A DNA stretch of 12,289 bases. Source: an uncultured archaeon (lineage in GTDB: Archaea; Micrarchaeota; Micrarchaeia; Micrarchaeales; CABMGC01). The stretch lies in assembly GCA_902385515.1 (NCBI GenBank), contig CABMGC010000066.1, forward strand, positions 1 through 12,289, written 5' to 3'. The position numbers were made by a program, and so were the translations under genes. Below the pieces are notes generated by a model, which was given only the letters and a program-made list of their open reading frames with translations, did no database searches and was not told where the DNA came from. This document shows, piece after piece, positions 6,348 through 11,341 of the stretch. The stretch's first letter is position 1; each line of letters opens with the position of its first letter.

Positions 6348-6419
6348 TTATCTCTTTCCTTTCTTTGTCGTCTTCTTAGCCTTCTTTGTCGCCTTCTTCT
6401 TAGCTACTTTTTTTGCCAT
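6348..6419 (-). CDS. 23-residue Lys/Ala-rich basic mini-protein
   Basis: The minus strand reads ATG (6417-6419) to TAA (6348-6350): MAKKVAKKKATKKAKK followed by TTKKGKR. Thirteen of 23 residues are Lys, one is Arg, the rest Ala, Thr, Val and Gly, and none is acidic. It resembles the AKKx repeats of histone H1 tails and bacterial H1-like proteins, so nucleic-acid binding is inferred. It has its own signals: TTTAAATG centred about 24 nt upstream of the ATG, giving a leaderless transcript, and an immediate T-rich terminator. Lys codons mix AAG and AAA and Ala codons vary (GCA, GCT, GCG), so this is not a simple nucleotide repeat. It sits alone between srp54 and a winged-helix gene. It is too short for standard gene callers. 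Its being translated is likely but unproven. Confidence 0.68.
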   Translation of the reverse strand: MAKKVAKKKATKKAKKTTKKGKR

Positions 6420-6435
6420 TTTATCCACTTTTAGT

Positions 6436-6447
6436 AACATTTAAAGC
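6436..6447 (-). promoter_or_regulatory. TATA box for the Lys/Ala mini-protein
   Basis: The minus strand reads GGCTTTAAATG, centred near 6443 and about 24 nt upstream of the ATG at 6419. That is the spacing expected for a leaderless archaeal transcript. A second AT box, GTATTTAAATC at 6461-6471, lies further upstream. Confidence 0.55.
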
Positions 6448-6581
6448 CTTTTCTGATTAGGTATTTAAATCTATCTCAAAATGACATTGTCATAGCGTAC
6501 ACTGCTTTTACCCTGCGTATATGATTTTGACTTCGTGCGTAATTTCTGCCAGGACTTCGCAAGTGCCATGTCCAACAGAAA

Positions 6582-6590
6582 GATTAAAAT
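6582..6590 (+). promoter_or_regulatory. TATA box for the winged-helix gene
   Basis: GATTAAAAT sits about 26 nt before the ATG at 6614. This supports that ATG as a leaderless start over the in-frame upstream ATG at 6521, which would put the box inside the coding region. Confidence 0.55.
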
Positions 6591-6613
6591 TTTTGAATTC
6601 AGATATCCGCAGC

Positions 6614-7099
6614 ATGGCGATCAAGTACTGGGAGTTCGAGGACGCTCCATTGAAGGAGAAACTGAAGAGCCCCAACGTCAAGGAGCTGGCTAGGATATAC
6701 TTCGATAACGAGACAAGGGCGTACCGCTTCGCGAGGGCACTTCTGGAGGTCAAGCAAAAGGGTTCGCTCAGGCTCAAGGACTGCAACAGTACACTGCCCG
6801 TCGCAACTTGGAAGAGGTATCTGGATTTCGGGGTCGAGGTCGGGATACTAAAGCATGAGGAAAGCGCCTACAGCTTCACCGACCGGTACTCAAAGCCTTT
6901 CAAGAACATCGCCACTTACATAAAGGCATGGGTGGACGTCCAGAACCAAGAGGATGCCGACGTGCTTTTTGCGAACGCGAGAGTTGACAAGCAGAAGAAA
7001 AGAGGAGGAAGGCCAAGTTCTCCCTTGGCCGCATACGACCAAGAGGCCATGGCGAGCGCGCCCAAACTCGATCCGGAGCATTCCGCCGCGCAGGCGTAA
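6614..7099 (+). CDS. Winged-helix DNA-binding-like protein
   Basis: I do not recognise this 161-aa protein by name, but its middle looks like a winged helix. Helix ELARIYFDNETRAYRFARALLE is followed by GSLRLKDCNST, then a recognition-helix-like segment PVATWKRYLDFGVEVGILK and a wing HEESAYSFTDRYSKPF. A helix (KNIATYIKAWVDVQNQE) and a basic patch DKQKKRGGRPSS follow, and the tail is Ala/Pro-rich and probably disordered. This pattern suits a small transcription factor or nucleic-acid adaptor. The ATG at 6614 is chosen because a TATA box lies 26 nt upstream; an in-frame ATG at 6521 would add 31 residues that do not look protein-like. Its stop is 8 bp from the convergent surface-protein gene. Autoregulation through the palindrome at 6481 is speculative. 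Confidence 0.72.
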   Translation: MAIKYWEFEDAPLKEKLKSPNVKELARIYFDNETRAYRFARALLEVKQKGSLRLKDCNSTLPVATWKRYLDFGVEVGILKHEESAYSFTDRYSKPFKNIATYIKAWVDVQNQEDADVLFANARVDKQKKRGGRPSSPLAAYDQEAMASAPKLDPEHSAAQA

Positions 7100-7107
7100 A
7101 TGTCAGG

Positions 7108-7872
7108 TCAGGTAAAGCTCTGGTTTACAAGGATTCCCGGAGTCGACCTTGGAATTCTGCTCAGGTAGAAGTCCCCGACCGCTATGTAGTTCAGGTTGCT
7201 GGTTGTGCCTATCGCCCCAGCGACTACCCGTATGCTTACGTTCTGGCAGAAGAACGATGTGTCCAGGAGGGGGATGCTCGCGTTGACAAAAGTGGTCGAC
7301 GCGTTTATGTTGCCCGGAGCGGCGTACGTGTTGTACCAGTATTTCGATGACTTGCTGCCTTGCAGTATCTCGACGTATATCTGGTCGCTGGAAGGCGATA
7401 TTATCTTGAAGTTGAGGAAGGGCTCGGTAACTTCGAACTGGCCGGAACTTAGCGTTCCGGTTTGAACGGAAAGGCCGACTTGGTAGTTCGTGGCCGCAAA
7501 GTTGCCGTCGTAACCCCTCCAAGGCGCCCCGTAGTACGCTCCGTGGCTGTTCGCGTAGCTGATGTTCATCGGAGCGCTGCCAAAGCCAGGGCCAGTAGTA
7601 TGCCAGCCCCCGTACGTGCCGGATGAGAAATCCCCTGCGGGGACGATCTCGGTTGCGTTCTTGGACTGGCACTTGTTCAGGAATACAGATGTGGTCGGCA
7701 AGGTCGTAGCGTTGGCAGCTATCGTGGTGGATGCGGTGGTGGCGTTGCCCGCTGTCGTCGTCACCGTGCTCGTGGCAAGGGGATTGCCAAGGCTGATGTA
7801 GCCGGTCAATGCCAGCGCTGCGATTGCCACAATCCCGACCAAGACGACGTAAATCAACGGACCAATCTGCAA
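7108..7872 (-). CDS. Membrane-anchored extracellular protein with jelly-roll-like domain
   Basis: This 254-aa protein starts at TTG 7872, the only start before an in-frame stop 12 nt upstream. A TATA box near 7885-7900 fits a very short leader. Residues about 4-26 are an uncleaved signal anchor (PLIYVVLVGIVAIAALALTG). Residues about 30-65 are a Thr/Ser/Ala linker typical of glycosylated stalks. The rest is an ectodomain opening VPAGDFSSGTYGGWHTTGPG, like the first strands of galactose-binding or carbohydrate-binding jelly rolls (xGDFExGxxxGW), with LNFKIISPSSDQIYVEILQG further on. Two Cys residues (FLNKC and FFCQN) could form one disulfide. About eight N-glycosylation sequons occur. Sugar binding is inference from the strand pattern. 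It is convergent with the winged-helix gene, 8 bp away. Confidence 0.78.
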   Translation of the reverse strand: MQIGPLIYVVLVGIVAIAALALTGYISLGNPLATSTVTTTAGNATTASTTIAANATTLPTTSVFLNKCQSKNATEIVPAGDFSSGTYGGWHTTGPGFGSAPMNISYANSHGAYYGAPWRGYDGNFAATNYQVGLSVQTGTLSSGQFEVTEPFLNFKIISPSSDQIYVEILQGSKSSKYWYNTYAAPGNINASTTFVNASIPLLDTSFFCQNVSIRVVAGAIGTTSNLNYIAVGDFYLSRIPRSTPGILVNQSFT

Positions 7873-7882
7873 AAAACCACTT

Positions 7883-7900
7883 CATTAATATAAATATCAC
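7883..7900 (-). promoter_or_regulatory. TATA box for the jelly-roll surface protein
   Basis: The minus strand reads GTGATATTTATATTAATG, centred about 19-26 nt before the TTG start at 7872. The spacing suggests a leaderless or near-leaderless transcript and supports the TTG. Confidence 0.5.
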
Positions 7901-7918
7901 AACCTAATAACAACTAAC

Positions 7919-7931
7919 GCATATAAACATT
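7919..7931 (+). promoter_or_regulatory. TATA-like box for the 7964-8167 locus
   Basis: GCATATAAACATT on the plus strand would give a transcript start near 7951, about 13 nt before the ATG at 7964 and upstream of the GC hairpins. It is the best plus-strand box in the gap. Confidence 0.4.
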
Positions 7932-7963
7932 AGCGGTGTCTGCTTGGGAAGTATACCTAGAAA

Positions 7964-8167
7964 ATGGAAGAAGAAAGGAAAGATGCGCTGGAAGTGGATA
8001 AAAAAGCGCAGAAAGAGAATGAAGAGATCGCAGAAGAGGAGAGTAGGCGAGCTGTAGTGGGCCATGCTTCGCGACCTGCGCCGGCCTGCCCGGCGCGGTC
8101 GTCGCATGCTCTTTTCGCCGCTTCCTGCCGCCGGCATCCGGCCGGCGTCTGTTCTGCCTTTTTCTAA
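7964..8167 (+). CDS. Possible 67-aa ORF overlapping a structured RNA locus
   Basis: ATG 7964 opens a 67-codon ORF ending TAA at 8165-8167. The first 29 or so residues are a credible charged helix (MEEERKDALEVDKKAQKENE). The remainder (SRRAVVGHASRPAPACPARS and on, with four Cys) reads through two strong GC hairpins and looks like chance translation. A TATA-like box lies about 39 nt upstream; no Shine-Dalgarno is seen. Either it is a small regulatory or antisense-like protein gene, or the whole stretch is a non-coding RNA whose 5' part is purine-rich. I slightly favour RNA. This entry also accounts for most of the 322-bp gap at 7873-8194. Confidence 0.3.
   Translation: MEEERKDALEVDKKAQKENEEIAEEESRRAVVGHASRPAPACPARSSHALFAASCRRHPAGVCSAFF
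8063..8147 (+). ncRNA. Two GC-rich hairpins, candidate structured RNA
   Basis: Hairpin 1 pairs CATGC (8063-8067) with GCATG (8104-8108), GCGACC (8071-8076) with GGTCGT (8097-8102, one wobble) and GCGCCGG (8078-8084) with CCGGCGC (8090-8096), around loop CCTGC. Hairpin 2 is CGCCGGC (8129-8135) and GCCGGCG (8141-8147), seven perfect pairs around ATCCG. A T-tract follows. I looked for SRP RNA and RNase P RNA signatures here and found none. The exact RNA ends are not known; a start near 7951 and end near 8165 would give about 215 nt. Confidence 0.45.
8157..8165 (+). terminator. T-tract terminator of the hairpin locus
   Basis: CCTTTTTCT lies ten bases after hairpin 2 and matches archaeal poly-T termination signals on the plus strand. 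Confidence 0.45.
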
Positions 8168-8180
8168 AATAAAAATCTCT
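8164..8180 (-). terminator. T-rich terminator after bud32
   Basis: On the minus strand, AGATTTTTATTTTAG begins 15-20 nt after the bud32 stop codon and fits T-tract termination. The palindrome ACGCTAGCGT (8182-8191) lies between stop and T-tract. Confidence 0.45.
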
Positions 8181-8194
8181 AACGCTAGCGTGCC

Positions 8195-8782
8195 TTAAGT
8201 GAGCGTCCTTATCTGGTACCTCCCCCTCAGCTCGACTTCAGAGAGCCTCGCGAGCGTTTCCTTCGAGCCATCCGCTTCTCTCGCGTACGCGCTTTCGAAG
8301 AATTTGTAATGGCCGCGCCCGACAGAGCGTTTCATAAGCAGCAGGTCTATCGCCCTTTCCTCGCTGCTTCTGCTGTCCTCCGCGAGTCCGAAGTCTATGA
8401 CATAGAAATCGTCGCCGCAGACCATTATGTTCGCTGGGGTGAAATCGCCATGGACTATGCCTGCGTTGTGCATTCTTGCCAGCAGCCTGCCGATCTCGCC
8501 GTAGCCCTTTTCCGGTATCTTCGTATCCTTCAAGGGCGTGCCGGACAGCTTCTCCATGTATATTGAAAACTTGCCTAGCGCGATTACCCGCGGCACAAGC
8601 ACCCCTCCCATCCTGGCCTTGTGCAGCAGCTTGGCCTCCCTTCTCGTCCTGGTCCTCCTGATTGACACATCAAGTTCCCTTATCCTGTATTTTTTCTCGC
8701 ACCTCACCTTCACGACCGCGCCTTTGCCGAAAATCTCCGTCTCAAAGATCTCCGCCTCCGCGCCACCGCTAAATCTTCGCAT
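8195..8782 (-). CDS. bud32: KEOPS complex kinase/ATPase Bud32
   Basis: This 195-aa protein is the small atypical kinase-fold ATPase of KEOPS. It binds Kae1 and supports t6A37 synthesis on tRNAs that read ANN codons. Motifs in order are: AEIFETEIFGKGAVVKVRCE with the ATP-contacting Lys, RTRREAKLLHKA with the helix-C Glu, VPRVIALGKFSIYMEKLSG, the catalytic loop HGDFTPANIM (family: HGDLTTSN), and the metal site VIDFGLAEDS, with the C-terminal helix EERAIDLLLMKRSV. The glycine-rich P-loop is lacking, as in the family. The ATG at 8782 is preferred; upstream in-frame codons to 8839 would overlap kae1 and add unrelated sequence. It starts 8 nt after the kae1 stop in another frame, so the two are cotranscribed but not fused. 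Confidence 0.95.
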   Translation of the reverse strand: MRRFSGGAEAEIFETEIFGKGAVVKVRCEKKYRIRELDVSIRRTRTRREAKLLHKARMGGVLVPRVIALGKFSIYMEKLSGTPLKDTKIPEKGYGEIGRLLARMHNAGIVHGDFTPANIMVCGDDFYVIDFGLAEDSRSSEERAIDLLLMKRSVGRGHYKFFESAYAREADGSKETLARLSEVELRGRYQIRTLT

Positions 8783-8790
8783 GCGAACCA

Positions 8791-9765
8791 CTAGAAAACA
8801 ACAGCCCTGTCTACCCTGTACCGCTGTTCGATGCCGCACTCCTTCGGTCCTGCCCTGTAACCCTGCTCCAGCATCTTCTCCGCGGTGACAGCTATCATCG
8901 CGCCGTTGTCCGCGTTCAGGTCGTCGCTCGCGAATCCAAACTTTATTTTGTGTTCATCGCACACGCTGCCGAGCATCTCCTTGAGCCTTTTGCTCTGCGC
9001 CACGCCTCCGCAAGTGCAGAGTTCGACGCTGTTCGTAAGAAGGAGCGCCCGCTCAGTGGCCTCGCAGAGCATCGCGAACGACGTCTCCTGCAGGGAGTAG
9101 CACACGTCCTCCATTTTGCGTTCCGCCGCAAGCTCTGTTGCGCGGGTCAGCAGGCCCGTGAACGCGAAGTCCATGCCCTTTACAGTGTAAGGCATAGCAG
9201 TGTATCTGCCTCCTTCCGCGAGCTTGGCAACAGTCGATCCCCACGCGGGTTTCAGCCCGGCCGCCCTGGCGAATGAGTCGAGCATGTTGCCGACCCCTAT
9301 GTCGAACGTCTCGCCAAGTATCCGATAATGCCTGTACGGTTTGTTGTCGATCTTCAGTATCTGCGAGTTGCCTCCGCTGACGTACAGGGCCACCGGATCA
9401 ATAAGTCCTGTGACATGCTTGGTTATCTCGACGTGAGCCACCGAATGGTTGACCGGGACAAGCTCGACGCCAAGACGCGTAGCAAGCGTTTTTGCGGTCA
9501 TCTGGCCTACCTGCAGGCACGGGCCGAGGCCAGGCCCCTTGGTGTATCCGATTCCGTCAACGTCTTCAAGATTCATGCCCGACTTCCCCAGAGCAGTCTC
9601 TAAGACTTCCCCGGAGTTTTCGACGTGGAACTCGGCGACCTCTGCAGGTATCATTCCGCTTGCGCCCACATCGTACATTTTCTTCTCGTTAGCGAGTATC
9701 TTTCCGTTTTTCACTACCCCTACTCCGAAGGTGTGTGCGCTGCTTTCTATTCCTATTACGATCAT
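8791..9765 (-). CDS. kae1: KEOPS tRNA threonylcarbamoyltransferase Kae1
   Basis: This 324-aa ASKHA-fold enzyme transfers the threonylcarbamoyl group from TC-AMP to A37 of tRNA. Motifs are MIVIGIESSAHTFGVGVV at the N-terminus, YTKGPGLGPCLQVG, the metal-binding NHSVAHVEI (HxxxH), YVSGGNSQIL, DIGVGNMLDSFAR, GGVAQSKRLKEML and DDLNADNGAMIAV. Length is typical of stand-alone archaeal Kae1. The ATG at 9763-9765 matches family N-termini. A GTG at 9780 (adding MPNGC) lies about 25 nt from a TATA box, so a leaderless GTG start is possible. bud32 follows 8 nt after the stop. Many archaea have a Kae1-Bud32 fusion; here the genes are split. The divergent neighbour is the Qng1 homologue, another tRNA-nucleoside family. 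Confidence 0.96.
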   Translation of the reverse strand: MIVIGIESSAHTFGVGVVKNGKILANEKKMYDVGASGMIPAEVAEFHVENSGEVLETALGKSGMNLEDVDGIGYTKGPGLGPCLQVGQMTAKTLATRLGVELVPVNHSVAHVEITKHVTGLIDPVALYVSGGNSQILKIDNKPYRHYRILGETFDIGVGNMLDSFARAAGLKPAWGSTVAKLAEGGRYTAMPYTVKGMDFAFTGLLTRATELAAERKMEDVCYSLQETSFAMLCEATERALLLTNSVELCTCGGVAQSKRLKEMLGSVCDEHKIKFGFASDDLNADNGAMIAVTAEKMLEQGYRAGPKECGIEQRYRVDRAVVF

Positions 9766-9797
9766 GCAACCATTCGGCACCGCGAAATTATCAGCGG

Positions 9798-9846
9798 CGA
9801 AATAAATTTCTATTTAATGTCAACGCTTAAATACAGGAAACAGGAG
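9798..9846. promoter_or_regulatory. Divergent promoters of kae1 and the Qng1 homologue, with ribosome site
   Basis: Leftward, AAATTTATTT (9800-9809) is about 25 nt from the GTG at 9780. Rightward, CTATTTAATG (9810-9819) would start a transcript near 9840. CAGGAG at 9841-9846 then lies 4 nt before the TTG at 9851 and decides that start. The two TATA boxes abut. Confidence 0.5.
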
Positions 9847-9850
9847 ATTA

Positions 9851-10972
9851 TTGAACCGAGAGCAGATGTACAAACTGAATTCAGGTCGCAATTGCGAACT
9901 TAGCGAAGTGGTGAGAGGGCCAGAATGCGCAGCCGCGCGGGAGATTAACAGGGCGCTGGAAGGCCTGCAGGAAATAGAGTCCTCGGCACGCCACGTAAAG
10001 ATCGACTATGGAAAGTTGGACGAATTTATCGTAAGAAATTCTTTCGAGGCTTTCAATCTTCCGCTATGGGACGCTCCTGTTTTTAGGAAAAACATTTCAA
10101 TGTCGTACGATGCGGTAAGGGATGCCGTGGAGCTACTTCTGGTCGGCGACGCGATAAATTTTCAGTTCACATATCTCGGAGAGGATAGGACTGAGAAGAA
10201 ATACGAGTTCGAATACGGCGGCGTCAAGTGGGACGGTGCCTTTGCGATGTGGGCCGCGCTGAAGAACGCATCCGAGACCGGCGTGCCCATAACTGACGCA
10301 AGCTTTTTGTCAAGGATGGGCCAAGAAGATATGACCGAGATTTTCGGGCTCAAAAATTCAATGCTGCCTATGGTTGCCGAAAGGCAAAAAATATTCAACG
10401 AAATCGGCAACGTGCTAATTGAAAAGTATGACTCAAGCATATGGAACGTCATAGAGCAAACTCGCGATTCCGAAGGAAGAGCAAGAATATTCAACCACGG
10501 AAAAGGATTGGTGGAGCGGCTTGTAACAGACTTCCCTTCTTTCAGCGACACCGCAGTTTACGATGGAAAAGAAGTGACTTTTAACAAAAGGGCGCAACTC
10601 ACCGCGATGATGGCGTACGAGAAGGCCGCAGGAATGGGACTGGAGATTTTCCCGAAGGAGGACGTGAATCTCCTGACGGTCGCGGCCAATTACGAATTGC
10701 CGAAGATGCTAAGAAAGCTTGGCGTAATAAAGTATTCTGAAAGCCTTGCAAGGAAAGTTGATGCGGGAATAGCGATATCGCATAAGAGTGAGGAAGAGAT
10801 CGAGATAAGGGCACTGACGATCTATGCGTCAAAACTACTGGTAGACGGCATAAATCTAAGGCGGCCCGAGGAATTAAAAATAAATGCGCTCCATATGGAT
10901 TACTTCCTGTGGAACGCAGGCAGGAAGTGCACGGATTCCAGGCACCACTACACCGCGACCACCGCATACTGA
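9851..10972 (+). CDS. Queuosine-salvage family protein (DUF2419/Qng1 homologue)
   Basis: This 373-aa protein matches the Q_salvage/DUF2419 family (human C9orf64/QNG1), which releases queuine from queuosine 5'-monophosphate. The match spans the chain: HVKIDYGKLDEFIV; RDAVELLLVGDAINFQF; KYEFEYGGVKWDGAFAMWAA; TGVPITDASFLSRM; MLPMVAERQKIFNEIGNVL; FPSFSDTAVYDGKEVTFNKR; NLLTVAANYELPKMLRKLGV; KSEEEIEIRALTIYASKLL; and the C-terminal MDYFLWNAGRK with HHYTATTAY. The TTG at 9851 has GGAG 4 nt upstream; an in-frame ATG at 9866 is the alternative. It is somewhat longer than many homologues. Archaea generally carry archaeosine at G15 rather than queuosine at position 34, so the natural substrate here is unclear. 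It is divergent from kae1-bud32. Family membership is confident from pattern memory; activity is inferred. Confidence 0.85.
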   Translation: MNREQMYKLNSGRNCELSEVVRGPECAAAREINRALEGLQEIESSARHVKIDYGKLDEFIVRNSFEAFNLPLWDAPVFRKNISMSYDAVRDAVELLLVGDAINFQFTYLGEDRTEKKYEFEYGGVKWDGAFAMWAALKNASETGVPITDASFLSRMGQEDMTEIFGLKNSMLPMVAERQKIFNEIGNVLIEKYDSSIWNVIEQTRDSEGRARIFNHGKGLVERLVTDFPSFSDTAVYDGKEVTFNKRAQLTAMMAYEKAAGMGLEIFPKEDVNLLTVAANYELPKMLRKLGVIKYSESLARKVDAGIAISHKSEEEIEIRALTIYASKLLVDGINLRRPEELKINALHMDYFLWNAGRKCTDSRHHYTATTAY

Positions 10973-11105
10973 AAGCACATTGCCGTCTTAGGGCATATAA
11001 TAGTGGCACGCCCGCCTTATGCAACAACATATTTAAACTTTGCCTATTATATTATACCTATCATCCTTACCTCTCGCTAGCGTTATCCTTGTTTTGGGTG
11101 TATTT
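10973..11105 (+). promoter_or_regulatory. Upstream region of rpoH with TATA boxes and GGTG ribosome site
   Basis: ATATTTAAAC (about 11029-11038) and TTATATTATACC (about 11047-11058) are TATA-like. The second would start a transcript near 11078. GGGTG at 11096-11100 is a Shine-Dalgarno match 5 nt before the TTG at 11106. No gene is seen between 10973 and 11105. Confidence 0.5.
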
Positions 11106-11333
11106 TTGGCTAAAAGGGACCACCAACTCGTACCTGTTCATAGAATAATGAGCGAAAGCGAAGTCAGCGAGCTCCTGAAGAAGCTCGGAATAAAAATAAG
11201 CAACTTGCCGAAGGTCCTCGAGGGCGACCCTCAAGCGAAGAAACTGCAGGCAAAGCCTGGAGACGTGCTTGAGATAGAGCGGGACGACTACGGAAAGCAG
11301 TACACTTACTACAGACAGGTAGTGGAGAGCTAA
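11106..11333 (+). CDS. rpoH: DNA-directed RNA polymerase subunit H (Rpo5)
   Basis: This 75-aa protein is the archaeal counterpart of the C-terminal domain of eukaryotic Rpb5. It sits in the jaw of RNA polymerase near downstream DNA. The reading MAKRDHQLVPVHRIMSESEV contains the signature HxLVPxH, followed by LLKKLGIKISNLPKVLEGDP, AKKLQAKPGDVLEIERDDYG and YTYYRQVVES, with LPKxLxxDP, KPGDxxxIxR and YYRxVV as in the family. The TTG start at 11106 is chosen because GGTG lies 5 nt upstream and because an ATG start at 11148 would remove the HxLVPxH element. A longer reading from TTG 11040 adds a hydrophobic stretch that is not part of the family. The rpoB'' gene begins 8 nt after the stop, the classic rpoH-rpoB order. 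Confidence 0.93.
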   Translation: MAKRDHQLVPVHRIMSESEVSELLKKLGIKISNLPKVLEGDPQAKKLQAKPGDVLEIERDDYGKQYTYYRQVVES

Positions 11334-11341
11334 TCCATCAG

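Larger units (their letters stand above)
6420..6613. other. Intergenic region with a 13-bp inverted repeat
   Basis: This 194-bp gap separates two divergent genes. It contains TATA-like boxes at 6438-6447, 6461-6471 and 6582-6590, and a perfect palindrome ATGACA-T-TGTCAT at 6481-6493. A plus-strand transcript from the 6461-6471 box would begin close to the palindrome, but no convincing ORF or RNA fold follows before 6614. The palindrome could be an operator. Confidence 0.4.

Noticed and set aside
7904..8137. Minus-strand ORF with a hydrophobic Phe-rich stretch
   Set aside because: The Phe/Leu run comes from reading the complement of an A/G-rich tract; no start signals support it.
7950..8166. 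SRP RNA or RNase P RNA in the hairpin region
   Set aside because: The conserved GGAAG/GNAG symmetric-loop region of SRP RNA and the GAGGAAAGUC-type core of RNase P RNA were not found on either strand.
8182..8191. Palindrome ACGCTAGCGT, with CGCTAGCGTT recurring near 11076
   Set aside because: A ten-base match built on a palindrome can arise by chance in 12 kb; the two sites have no common context.
11040..11105. Hydrophobic N-terminal extension (a membrane helix) on RpoH
   Set aside because: Subunit H is soluble; the extension has no ribosome site, overlaps the TATA-like region, and GGTG-TTG at 11106 gives the family N-terminus.
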